Shown here piece by piece: positions 25,171 through 33,151 of a stretch of DNA of 64,000 nt (position 1 is the first letter of the stretch; each line of letters starts with the position of its first letter). Both the position numbers and the translations under genes were made by a program. This DNA is from Ramlibacter monticola (GTDB taxonomy: Bacteria; Pseudomonadota; Gammaproteobacteria; Burkholderiales; Burkholderiaceae_C), in NCBI RefSeq assembly GCF_016722785.1, contig NZ_JAEQNE010000013.1, positions 1 to 64,000 of the forward strand. The letters run 5' to 3'. The notes under the pieces were generated by a model that was not told where the DNA came from, made no database searches, and saw nothing but the letters and a program-made list of their open reading frames with translations.

Positions 25171-26055
25171 GTGGCGGCCGTCCTCCCCCTCCCCACTCCC
25201 GAAGCCGTCGCGCCCCCCGCCGGCCCCTGGCGCCGCGCGTGGCGGCGGCTGCTGCGCCGCCGTGCCGCCCTGCTGGGGCTCGCCGTGGTGTTCGGCTTCG
25301 TCCTGCTGGCGGTATTCGCGCCCTGGGTCTCGCCGCAGGACCCGATCGCCACCAGCTGGGGCGCGATCCGCAAGCCGCCCTCGGCGGAGCACTGGTTCGG
25401 CACCGACGAGATCGGCCGCGACGTGCTGGCGCGCGTCATCTGGGGCACCCGCGCCTCGCTGCTGGCGGGCGTGGTGTCGGTCTCGATCTCGCTGCTGATC
25501 GGCGTGCCGGTCGGCATGGCCGCCGGCTTCCTCGGCGGCTGGGTCGACGGGGTGATCTCCCGCATCACCGACGCCTTCCTCGCCTGCCCCTTCCTGATCC
25601 TCGCCATCGCGCTGGCGGCCTTCCTCGGCCCCAGCCTCACCAATGCGATGGTGGCGATCGGCATTTCCGCCGCACCGATCTTCGTGCGGCTCACACGCGG
25701 GCAGGTGCTGGCCGTCAAGGTGGAAGACTACGTGGAGGCGGCCCGGGCGGTCGGCAACCCGCCGCTGCGCATCGCGCTGCGCCACATCCTGCCGAACATC
25801 ACCGCGCCGCTGATGGTGCAGGCCACGCTGGCGATTGCCGCGGCGGTGATCGCGGAAGCAAGCCTGTCCTTCCTCGGCCTCGGGCAGCAACCGCCCGCAC
25901 CGAGTTGGGGCAGCATGCTCAATACTGCCAAGAATTTCATGGACAACGCGCCCTGGATGGCGATCTGGCCGGGACTTTCGATCTTCCTGCTGGTACTGGC
26001 CTTCAACCTGCTCGGCGACGGCTTAAGGGATGCTTTCGACCCACGTCAGCGTTAA
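25171..26055 (+). CDS. Peptide ABC transporter permease (DppC/OppC-like)
   Basis: 294 residues from GTG 25171. Helix 1 LLGLAVVFGFVLLAVFAPWV; EHWFGTDEIGRDVLARVIWG is the DppC hallmark; the EAA loop is YVEAARAVGNPPLRIALRH. Ends FNLLGDGLRDAFDPRQR, the standard DppC tail. Last gene of the importer operon; completes the two-permease, two-ATPase, one-binding-protein set. Confidence 0.94.
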   Translation: MAAVLPLPTPEAVAPPAGPWRRAWRRLLRRRAALLGLAVVFGFVLLAVFAPWVSPQDPIATSWGAIRKPPSAEHWFGTDEIGRDVLARVIWGTRASLLAGVVSVSISLLIGVPVGMAAGFLGGWVDGVISRITDAFLACPFLILAIALAAFLGPSLTNAMVAIGISAAPIFVRLTRGQVLAVKVEDYVEAARAVGNPPLRIALRHILPNITAPLMVQATLAIAAAVIAEASLSFLGLGQQPPAPSWGSMLNTAKNFMDNAPWMAIWPGLSIFLLVLAFNLLGDGLRDAFDPRQR

Positions 26056-26131
26056 CACCAGTTGACGTCCCTCATCCGTAAGGCATTCCCAGCCATTTAG
26101 ACTGGCACTCGAACTGAGAGAGAACAAAGAA

Positions 26132-27661
26132 GTGCCGTCTTCCCGCGTCCTGCACCCTGGCCTGCGCCAGAAGATCATGTCCGCCGAACAGGCGGCTGCC
26201 CTCATCCAGAACGGCGACCACGTCGGCATGAGCGGCTTCACGAGCTCCGGCTATCCCAAGGCAGTACCTCCCGCCCTGGCCCGCCAGATCGAGGCCGCCA
26301 ACGCCGGCGGAGAGACCTTCCGCATCGGCGTCTGGACCGGCGCGTCCACCGCGCCCGAGCTCGATGGCGCACTGGCCAAGGTGGGCGGCATCGAACTGCG
26401 CCTGCCCTACCAGTCCGACCCGACCTGCCGCGCCCGCATCAACGCCGGCGACATGGAGTACATCGACATCCACCTGTCCCATGTGGCGCAGTTCGTGTGG
26501 TTCGGCTTCCTCGGCAAGCTCAACGTGGCCCTGGTCGAAGTCGCCGGCGTGCTGGAAGACGGGCGGCTGATCGCCGCTTCCTCGCTGGGCAACAACAAGA
26601 CCTGGCTGGACCTGGCCGACAAGGTGATCCTGGAGGTCAACAGCGCGCACCCGCTCGGCCTCGCGGGCATGCACGACATCTACTACGGCACCGCGCTGCC
26701 GCCGCACCGCCGCCCGATCCCCGTGCTGCATCCCAGCAGCCGCATCGGCGATGCCTACCTGCATGTCGACCCCGCCAAGGTGGTCGCCATCGTCGAGACC
26801 AACGAGCCGGACCGCAATCCCACCTTCACGGCGCCCGACCAGGCTTCCGAGCGGATCGCCGAGCACATCCTGGACTTCATCGACCACGAAGTGGCGCGGG
26901 GCCGCCTGCCGCGCGAACTGCTGCCGATCCAGTCCGGCGTGGGCAACACCGCCAACGCGGTGCTGAGCGGCCTCGACAAAGGCCCCTACAAGGGCCTCAC
27001 CGCGTACACCGAGGTGCTGCAGGACGGCATGCTGGAGATGCTCAAGTCCGGCACGCTCGGCTTTGCCTCGTCCACCGCGCTGTCGCTCAGCGACGAAGGC
27101 ATGCGCGAGTTCCTGGGCAACCTCGACTTCTACCGCGAGCGCATCCTGCTGCGGCCGCAGGAGATCTCCAACCACCCCGAGGTGATCCGGCGGCTGGGCG
27201 TGATCTCCATGAACGGGATGATCGAAGCCGACATCTATGGCAACGTCAACTCGACCCACCTGATGGGCACGCGGATCATGAACGGCATCGGGGGCTCCGG
27301 CGACTTCGCGCGCAACGCCTACCTGTCGATCTTCATGACCGCCTCGACGGCCAAGAACGGCGCGATCTCCTGCATCGTGCCGATGGCCAGCCACGTGGAC
27401 CACACCGAGCACGACGTGCAGGTGGTCGTCACCGAGCAGGGCCTGGCGGACCTGCGCGGGCTCGCCCCGCGCCAGCGCGCGAAGGTGATCATCGAGCGCT
27501 GCGCCCACCCGAGCTACCGCGCCGCGCTGGCCGATTACCAGGAGCGCGCCCAGGCGCTGGCCCGCAGCGGCCGCGCCGGCCTGCACACGCCCCACCTCCT
27601 GCGCGAGGCGCTGGCCTGGCACGAGCGCTACGAGGCCAACGGGAACATGCTGCCAGGGTGA
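26132..27661 (+). CDS. Acetyl-CoA hydrolase/transferase family: succinyl-CoA:acetate CoA-transferase-like
   Basis: 509 residues, the class I CoA-transferase length. The start is GTG 26132. Motifs: GDHVGMSGFTSSGYPKAVP near the N-terminus, VGNTANAVLSGL, and YTEVLQDGML with Glu at residue 294, the same number as the catalytic Glu of the characterised AarC enzyme. VVVTEQGLADLRG follows. It moves CoA between succinyl-CoA and acetate (or hydrolyses acetyl-CoA), a link between acetate and the TCA cycle. It is a single transcription unit by position, 76 bases after the ABC operon. Confidence 0.9.
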   Translation: MPSSRVLHPGLRQKIMSAEQAAALIQNGDHVGMSGFTSSGYPKAVPPALARQIEAANAGGETFRIGVWTGASTAPELDGALAKVGGIELRLPYQSDPTCRARINAGDMEYIDIHLSHVAQFVWFGFLGKLNVALVEVAGVLEDGRLIAASSLGNNKTWLDLADKVILEVNSAHPLGLAGMHDIYYGTALPPHRRPIPVLHPSSRIGDAYLHVDPAKVVAIVETNEPDRNPTFTAPDQASERIAEHILDFIDHEVARGRLPRELLPIQSGVGNTANAVLSGLDKGPYKGLTAYTEVLQDGMLEMLKSGTLGFASSTALSLSDEGMREFLGNLDFYRERILLRPQEISNHPEVIRRLGVISMNGMIEADIYGNVNSTHLMGTRIMNGIGGSGDFARNAYLSIFMTASTAKNGAISCIVPMASHVDHTEHDVQVVVTEQGLADLRGLAPRQRAKVIIERCAHPSYRAALADYQERAQALARSGRAGLHTPHLLREALAWHERYEANGNMLPG

Positions 27662-27668
27662 TCGTCGC

Positions 27669-27689
27669 GCCCGCGCGACGCGCGCGGGC
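27669..27689 (+). terminator. GC-rich hairpin after the CoA-transferase gene
   Basis: GCCCGCGC (27669-27676), GACGC loop, GCGCGGGC (27682-27689), eight bases after the stop; only a weak CGTTCT tract follows. Confidence 0.5.
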
Positions 27690-27709
27690 CGTTCTGGGAT
27701 AGTGGCGCG

Positions 27710-28174
27710 GTGGAACCCACCACCCCCGCGCGCCGCTGGATCGTGCCCCTGGTGGGGCTGGGCGCGCTCACCTGGACCCTGAACACCTGGCTGCCGACGG
27801 CCACGCTGTCCCCCGCCGCCCTGGAGCGGCAGGACCTGCTGCGCGGCACCTGGCTGCGCGAGTACAGCGAAAACGGCGTGCAGGTGCGCCGCGTGCTCGA
27901 ACTCGAACCGGGCGGCGCCTTCCACGAGAGCGTGCGCATCGCCGATCCCGCCGGGCGCGTCACGCGCCTGGAGCACGAGGGCACCTGGCTGTACGACGGC
28001 ACCAACCTCAAGCGAAAGTACACGTCGATGAATGGCGAGCCGCCCTCGCGCCTGAAGGCGCCTTTCGCGACCTTCGAAGTGGCCTTCCAGACCCGCAACG
28101 ATTTCGTCGGCGTCGACCACGTGCACGGGGTCCGGGTGGAGTACCGGCGCGTCCCCGGGGACACCCTGCCCTGA
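27710..28174 (+). CDS. Hypothetical membrane-anchored protein
   Basis: 154 residues from GTG 27710. Residues 10-30 (WIVPLVGLGALTWTLNTWL) form a single N-terminal membrane anchor or uncleaved signal. The rest is beta-rich: GTWLREYSENGVQVRRVLEL, then a repeated TWLYDGTNLKRKY, suggesting a lipocalin-like or DUF-type barrel. No family name can be given. Stands alone and is followed by a GC hairpin. Confidence 0.55.
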   Translation: MEPTTPARRWIVPLVGLGALTWTLNTWLPTATLSPAALERQDLLRGTWLREYSENGVQVRRVLELEPGGAFHESVRIADPAGRVTRLEHEGTWLYDGTNLKRKYTSMNGEPPSRLKAPFATFEVAFQTRNDFVGVDHVHGVRVEYRRVPGDTLP

Positions 28175-28175
28175 G

Positions 28176-28204
28176 CCCCGGCGTGGAAAGCGTCACGCCC
28201 GGGG
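28176..28204. terminator. Hairpin after the 27710 gene
   Basis: CCCCGGCGTG (28176-28185) pairs with CACGCCCGGGG (28194-28204) with one bulged C; no T-run. It begins two bases after the stop. Confidence 0.45.
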
Positions 28205-28289
28205 GTGCCGAAGCCGCTTCCATTTGCGCTTTCGCAATACCCGGCAGGCGGGGAGGCGGTACTTTTCCGGGCGGATAGGAGCCAATTTC

Positions 28290-28703
28290 ATGAGTGCGTT
28301 CGTCTGGGAAGACAAGTACAGCCTGCATATCGCCGAGATCGACCGGCAGCACCAGAAGCTGTTCGCCCTCTTCAACGAGCTGTATGACGCCATGCAGCAG
28401 GGTCACGGCAGCGAAGTGATCGACAAGGTGCTGACCAGCGTGGTGGACTACACCGCGTACCACTTCGCCTTCGAGGAAAAGCTGCTGAAGGAAGCCGGCT
28501 ACCGGGAGGAGGCCGCGCACCGCGCCGAGCACGGCAAGCTGGCCGAGCAGGCCAAGCTGCTGGCGCAGCGGCTCAAGTCCGCCGGCGACGATCCCACCGT
28601 GGTGATCGCCACGCTCAAGTTCCTGGGCGACTGGCTGGCCCGCCACATCCTGGTGTCGGACAAGAGCTTCGCGCCCTTCCTGATCGCGCGCGGCGTGCAC
28701 TGA
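28290..28703 (+). CDS. Bacteriohemerythrin
   Basis: 137 residues, single hemerythrin domain. All seven di-iron ligands can be placed: H21 (IDRQHQKL), H58 and E62 (YHFAFEE), H77 and H81 (HRAEH), H119 and D124 (HILVSDK). Binds O2 reversibly through a non-haem di-iron site and serves as an oxygen carrier or sensor in the cytoplasm. The ATG at 28290 is preceded by ATAGGAGCC, and the mature-like MSAFVWEDKYS is the family N-terminus. Confidence 0.93.
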   Translation: MSAFVWEDKYSLHIAEIDRQHQKLFALFNELYDAMQQGHGSEVIDKVLTSVVDYTAYHFAFEEKLLKEAGYREEAAHRAEHGKLAEQAKLLAQRLKSAGDDPTVVIATLKFLGDWLARHILVSDKSFAPFLIARGVH

Positions 28704-28850
28704 GCATGTCCTGCATCCGGCCGCCTGGCACGCGCCCCGAGACGGCCGCGGCAGCACGGCGCCAGCGTCACGGAAGTGACGGCAACCTGAGTAGCCGCCC
28801 CGCTGGCGATGCGCTGGCGCCGTTGCTACGATCCCCGCGGTAGCGTCGCC

Positions 28851-29042
28851 ATGGAAGAACCCATCCTGTTCCTCGACCCCGAGGTCAAGCCGCCCGACTA
28901 TCGCGTCCCGCGCGGCCGCAGCGGCGTGGGCGCCCAGTCCGCGCTGGAAACGCTGCTGAGCGACCTGGAACGCATCCGCAAGGCCAGGGACGCCTACACC
29001 CAGCTCTTCCGCGGCATCGAAGACGCCGTCACCCGCCACTGA
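28851..29042 (+). CDS. Small hypothetical protein
   Basis: 63 residues, soluble, acidic N-terminus MEEPILFLDPEVKPPDYRVP and a C-terminal helix LLSDLERIRKARDAYTQLF. No recognised family. Lies downstream of bacteriohemerythrin on the same strand (148-base gap) and converges on a VOC gene. Confidence 0.5.
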   Translation: MEEPILFLDPEVKPPDYRVPRGRSGVGAQSALETLLSDLERIRKARDAYTQLFRGIEDAVTRH

Positions 29043-29053
29043 ACGGCCGGGAT

Positions 29054-29440
29054 TCAGGCGTCATCGACCCCCGCGAAGGTCAGCTCGATCGTCACCCCGC
29101 AGGGATCCTTGCAGAACAGCTGGTGCAGGCCCAGCTGCGGCACCACCTGCTCGCGGTAGATCAGGCCGTGGGCGCGCAGGCGCGAACGCACGCCGGACAG
29201 GTCGCTTGCATTGAAGGCCACGTGGTCGACCGCGGCGCCGCCGTGGTCCCCGGCCTCGCCGACGATCAGGTGGACGGCCGCGTGCTCCGGCGTGTCGCCG
29301 CCGCAATAGAGCCAGGCGCCGGGAAAGTCGAACGGCGGCCGCCAGCCCTCGCGCAGCCCGAGGACCTCGGTGTAGAAACGCACGGTGTCGCGCAGAGCGG
29401 TCGTGCGCACGGTGAAGTGCGCGAGCCTCTGGATGGCCAT
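29054..29440 (-). CDS. VOC superfamily (glyoxalase/bleomycin resistance-like) protein
   Basis: 128 residues: two beta-alpha-beta-beta-beta modules, LAHFTVRTTALRDTVRFYTE then AAVDHVAFNASDLSGVRSRL, and KDPCGVTIELTF at the end. Metal ligand candidates are His8, His in DHVAF and Glu in IELTF. The start MAIQRL at 29440 fits the family. Could be a lyase, isomerase or dioxygenase; the substrate is unknown. Confidence 0.88.
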   Translation of the reverse strand: MAIQRLAHFTVRTTALRDTVRFYTEVLGLREGWRPPFDFPGAWLYCGGDTPEHAAVHLIVGEAGDHGGAAVDHVAFNASDLSGVRSRLRAHGLIYREQVVPQLGLHQLFCKDPCGVTIELTFAGVDDA

Positions 29441-29556
29441 GGGTCCCCTCCTGGAAAGTCGAGGCGCACAGCTTAGGCGCTTGCGCCTCCCCGGGAAACC
29501 CCCCGCCGGCACGCCCCGGCCCCTTCCCATAATGGCCTCCCTCGCGGGAGCACACC

Positions 29557-30567
29557 ATGCACCAGCCGGATCCGCCTTCCCGTCCCCGCCGCCGGCTGCT
29601 GCTGGGCCTCGGTGGCGCCGCCGCGCTGGCCGGCTGCGCGCAGCAGCCCGCGGCGCCCGAACCGCAGGCGCGCGTGCGGGTGAAGGTCTTCCCCGGCGCG
29701 CAGAACCTCGGGCTCTTCGCCGCCGCGCAGCAGGGTTTCTTCACGCGCCGGCATCTCGACGTGGACCTGCAGTTCACGCAGAACTCGGTGGAGTTGCGCA
29801 CCGGACTGGCCACCGGCGCCTTCGACATCGCGCATGCCGCGGTGGACAACGCGGTGGCCATGCGCGACCCGGGCGGGCAGGACGTGGTGATCGTCTCCGG
29901 CGGCGACAACAGCATGAACGAGCTGTTCGTGCAGCCCGAGATCACGTCCATTGCGCAGCTGCGCGGCAGGACGCTGATCGTCGACGCGCCCAACACCGCC
30001 TACGCGCTGCAGGCCCGCAAGATCCTGAAGGACCGCGGTCTTCTGCCCGGCGACTACGTCGTCAAGGAGGTGGGCGGCACCTTCCAGCGCATCCGCGCGA
30101 TGCAGCAGGACAAGTCGAACGCCGCCTCGATGCTGAACCCCCCGTTTTCGCTGCAGGCGCTGGCGAGCGGGCTGCGCAGCCTGGGCAAGGTCTCGGACCT
30201 GCTCGGCCCCTACCAGGCTTCGGGCGCGTTCGCGATGCGGCCCTGGGCGCAGGCGAACGGCAGCGTGGTGGAGCGCTACCTCGCGGCCTGGATCGAGGGC
30301 ACGCGCTGGGGCCTCGCCCCGGCGAATCGCGAGCCGGCGATCGCCCTGCTGGCCCAGCGCCTGCAGCTGGAGCGGCCGCTGGCCGAAGCCACGTACGCGG
30401 TGCTGGGCACGGGGCTGGCGCGCGACGTCGCCTTCGACGCGCCGGGCTTCGCGCGCCTGCTGGCGATCCGCGCCGAGATGGAAGGGCAGTGGGGCGGCCA
30501 GCCGCCGCCGCCGGAGCGCTTCGTCGACCTGCAGTGGTACCGTCGCGCGCTGCGGCGCGTGGCCTGA
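29557..30567 (+). CDS. NitT/TauT-type ABC transporter substrate-binding lipoprotein
   Basis: 336 residues. N-terminal RRRLLLGLGGAAALAGC combines a basic region and a lipobox, a possible lipoprotein. VKVFPGAQNLGLFAAAQQGFF and DLQFTQNSVELRTGLATGAF are the NMT1/SsuA-type binding fold, and GRTLIVDAPNTAYALQARKI follows. No permease or ATPase gene is adjacent, so it is an orphan. The gene ends one base before the convergent GrdB-like stop. Confidence 0.82.
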   Translation: MHQPDPPSRPRRRLLLGLGGAAALAGCAQQPAAPEPQARVRVKVFPGAQNLGLFAAAQQGFFTRRHLDVDLQFTQNSVELRTGLATGAFDIAHAAVDNAVAMRDPGGQDVVIVSGGDNSMNELFVQPEITSIAQLRGRTLIVDAPNTAYALQARKILKDRGLLPGDYVVKEVGGTFQRIRAMQQDKSNAASMLNPPFSLQALASGLRSLGKVSDLLGPYQASGAFAMRPWAQANGSVVERYLAAWIEGTRWGLAPANREPAIALLAQRLQLERPLAEATYAVLGTGLARDVAFDAPGFARLLAIRAEMEGQWGGQPPPPERFVDLQWYRRALRRVA

Positions 30568-30568
30568 A

Positions 30569-31465
30569 CTACGGGATCGCGGCCGCCTTGAGGGCCTGCG
30601 CCTCGGCCTTCACCGCGTCGAATTCGGCGCGGGCGCTGGCGATCTCCTCCGGCGTCGCGCGCGCCGCGTTGCAGTAGTCGCGCTTCCACTCGCTGCTCTC
30701 GCTCCAGCGCAGGGGCGACTGCAGCGTGGTGCGCGGGCGCGTCGCGCCCGTGAGCAGGTCCAGCGCGAGCTCCAGCGTCTGCCGCTGCGAGGCGGGGTCG
30801 TGCGGCCGGCCCGCACCGTTGCCGAGCGGAAAATCGGAGAACAGGAAGCGCGGCACGCCGACGTGCTCCACGATGTCCTTGGCGCAGCCCATCACCACCG
30901 TGGCGATCCCCGCCGCTTCGAGTCCGCGGGCCGCAAGCGCCAGCGTCTGGTGGCACACCGGGCAGTTCGGCACCAGCAGGGCCGCATCGACGCCGTCCTC
31001 CCGGCAGCGCTGCACGATCAGCGGCACGTCGGCCTCCAGCGTGCGCCGCTGGCTGCGGTTGGTGGGCGCGCCGTGGAAGCGGCGCGCCAGGCGCAGGCGC
31101 CCCTCGCCCGCGAGCTCGCGCAGCAGCGGCAGCGGGAACCAGCAGCGGCTGTCCTCCATCGAGGTGTGCCTGCGGTCGATCGCCACGTGGGCGATGCGCA
31201 GGTCGTGGTCCTGCGCGGTGTCGCCGGCGTAGGGCACGAAGAACTTGACCGCGGCGTTGAGGGGCGCGCCCGGGCCCTGCGGACCCTTGCCCGGCTGGTA
31301 GGGCGCGGCGGTGGTGACCAGCGTCACCACCATGTCCGCCAGCGGCTTGCGCGGCGGCTGGAAGGGCACCTCCTCGAAGTGCGCGTAGCGGTAGGGGTTG
31401 CCGTAGCCGAGCGCGAGATACCAGTCGCGCGTGCGCTCGATGTAGTGGATCGGTGCGTCGTCCAT
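30569..31465 (-). CDS. Glycine/sarcosine/betaine reductase selenoprotein B-like protein
   Basis: 298 residues. DWYLALGYGNPYRYAHFEEVPF, LVTTAAPYQPG and GCAKDIVEHVGVPRFLFSDF are the conserved blocks of the GrdB/PrdB-like family found in many aerobic Proteobacteria. The position of the selenocysteine motif (U-x-x-C) of true reductases is occupied by CPVC (C168, C171), so the protein is a cysteine variant and needs no Sec machinery. No GrdA/GrdE partners are near. A redox or reductive cleavage role on an amino-acid-like or thiolated substrate is a guess. Confidence 0.75.
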   Translation of the reverse strand: MDDAPIHYIERTRDWYLALGYGNPYRYAHFEEVPFQPPRKPLADMVVTLVTTAAPYQPGKGPQGPGAPLNAAVKFFVPYAGDTAQDHDLRIAHVAIDRRHTSMEDSRCWFPLPLLRELAGEGRLRLARRFHGAPTNRSQRRTLEADVPLIVQRCREDGVDAALLVPNCPVCHQTLALAARGLEAAGIATVVMGCAKDIVEHVGVPRFLFSDFPLGNGAGRPHDPASQRQTLELALDLLTGATRPRTTLQSPLRWSESSEWKRDYCNAARATPEEIASARAEFDAVKAEAQALKAAAIP

Positions 31466-31534
31466 CGCGGGCCTCCCGCAGCGCGTGCTGCGCAGTCCTT
31501 ATAGCGCAGGTCCGGCGGTGCCACACTGGAAGGC

Positions 31535-32854
31535 TTGCAAGCCGCCCAAGCCCTCCTGCTGGCCGCCCTGCGCAACGCGCCGCGCCGCTATCGCCTGCCG
31601 CCGCTGCCGGCCGGCGTCGAGGCTGCGCGCGCCGCGGGCGTGGAAGCCGCTCTGGCGTTCGCGATCGAGGCCGGGCGCCTCGGCCAGCACGGTGGCCGCG
31701 GCGCGCCCGAGGCCGTGCGCGATCTCTTCACCTCGGCACTCGCCGCCTTCATCCGGGAAGCGATGGCCCCGCAGGGCGGCGACCCGTCCTTCCAGGCGCT
31801 GGTGCTGCAGGCCGGCGCCGCGGAGGTGCGCGAGTTCGCGCAGCTCTCTGCCGGGTCCGCGGCCGACCGCCGCGCCGTACGCAGCATGACCGATGCGATC
31901 GCGCATCCGGGCAAGACGCGGCGGCTCCCGCCCGGCTCCGCGCGGGTGGCGCTGGAACGGCTGCACGCGCTGGCGGACTCCGGCGCCTGGGCCGAGCTCG
32001 ACGACGCCTTGCGCGCCGGACCGCACGAGGCGATCGCCCGCGGCCCGGCGCTGCAGCGCCTGCTGCGGGGCGAGGCGCTGCGGCAGGGCGAGGCCGTGCG
32101 GCGCTACCTGGCCTTGTGCGCGCAGCGCGGTCCCGGCGCCGGAAGCCCGGCCGCGGCGGCCCGGGGCCGCAGCGCCGCGCGGGCCGGCGACGACGCGGAG
32201 CGGGCCACTGTCGAGGCCTTCGAAATCCTCGTGCGGCTGCTGCAGGCGCGGTTGCCGGGTGCGTACCGCGTGCTGCGCAGCCTGCGCCCGCCCTCGGGCT
32301 TTCCCGGCGAGCGCGGCAAGGCCAAGGACGAGTGGGATGTGGCCATCGTGTGCGAAGCGGCGGCAGGCAGCGCCGACCTCCTCCTGCTCGCCGAAGTGAA
32401 GGCCTCGCCGGCCGCCGCCAGCTCGGACTTCGCGCGCCTGCATCGCGGCCTGCAGCGGCTGGCGCAGGCGGAGGCGGGCCGTGACTACGCCTTCGCCATC
32501 GAGGGCGGCGGGACGGCGCGCCTGGCCGGAGCCTCGCTGCGGGCGCTGCAGCCCGCCGCGGGCGCGCTGCCGGAGCACGTGGTCTATTGCTGCACGGCGC
32601 CGCCGGAGCCCCGACCGCAACTGCTGGCGGCGGCCAGCAAGGCCATGCTGGCGGCGGAGCCCGCGAGCCTCGCCTACGCGCAGCGGCTCGCGCGGGGCGC
32701 GGCCACGGACGACGAGGAGCTGCGGCCGGTGTGGGACGCCCTCCTGCACGCGCCGCGCCTGCGCGCCACCCTGCACCAGGACGCCACGGCGCGCCTCGTG
32801 CGCGAGGCGATGCTGCATCCGGCCGACCTCGTGGCCAGCTTCGCGGGCGCCTGA
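31535..32854 (+). CDS. Uncharacterised protein with PD-(D/E)xK nuclease-like motif
   Basis: 439 residues from TTG 31535 (GGAAGG upstream). Mostly Ala/Leu/Arg-rich helices. Residues 230-295 look different: LLQARLPGAYRVLRSLRPPS, then DEWDVAIV and, 18 residues after D268, LLLLAEVKAS with E287 and K289. A D...E-x-K arrangement at the end of two strands is the PD-(D/E)xK nuclease signature. No ATPase, methylase or helicase is beside it, and no family name is known to me. Soluble, GC-rich like its neighbours, so not an obvious recent acquisition. Confidence 0.6.
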   Translation: MQAAQALLLAALRNAPRRYRLPPLPAGVEAARAAGVEAALAFAIEAGRLGQHGGRGAPEAVRDLFTSALAAFIREAMAPQGGDPSFQALVLQAGAAEVREFAQLSAGSAADRRAVRSMTDAIAHPGKTRRLPPGSARVALERLHALADSGAWAELDDALRAGPHEAIARGPALQRLLRGEALRQGEAVRRYLALCAQRGPGAGSPAAAARGRSAARAGDDAERATVEAFEILVRLLQARLPGAYRVLRSLRPPSGFPGERGKAKDEWDVAIVCEAAAGSADLLLLAEVKASPAAASSDFARLHRGLQRLAQAEAGRDYAFAIEGGGTARLAGASLRALQPAAGALPEHVVYCCTAPPEPRPQLLAAASKAMLAAEPASLAYAQRLARGAATDDEELRPVWDALLHAPRLRATLHQDATARLVREAMLHPADLVASFAGA

Positions 32855-32855
32855 G

Positions 32856-33074
32856 TCAGGTCCTCACCACGGCGGCCAGGTCCCAGGTGCCGCTGGGCTC
32901 GTCGAGCCGCAGCACGTAAGGGCCTTCCGCGGTGTCGACCTTCCACCAGCGCTGGGTCTCGCCGTACCAGCGGTCGACGACCGCGCTCACCTCCACGCGG
33001 CGCGCGCCGAACCAGACGACGTGCGGCTCCGGAGCCCCGCCCACACCGGGTTCGCATTCCACGTGGAGGACCAT
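32856..33074 (-). CDS. Small DUF6504-like protein
   Basis: 72 residues. FGARRVEVSAVVDRWYGETQ followed by RWWKVDTAEGPYVLRLDE resembles the DUF6504 domain, which in many bacteria accompanies ImuB/DnaE2 mutasome genes; none are present here. ATG at 33074 preceded by GTGGAG-like wording. Convergent with the 31535 gene, one base apart. Confidence 0.6.
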   Translation of the reverse strand: MVLHVECEPGVGGAPEPHVVWFGARRVEVSAVVDRWYGETQRWWKVDTAEGPYVLRLDEPSGTWDLAAVVRT

Positions 33075-33151
33075 GGGTGGATGATGGCGGCGAAGGCGCC
33101 CCGGGGACAAGGCCTTTCGCTGCCGCCCGCGTGGTGGCAAGCTTGCCCGCC

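Noticed and set aside
26062-26110. TTGACG and TTAGACT as a promoter for the CoA-transferase
   Set aside because: The spacing is far beyond 16-19 bases.
30569-31465. Selenocysteine read-through in the GrdB-like gene
   Set aside because: The motif position has a normal Cys codon pair and no in-frame TGA interrupts the frame.
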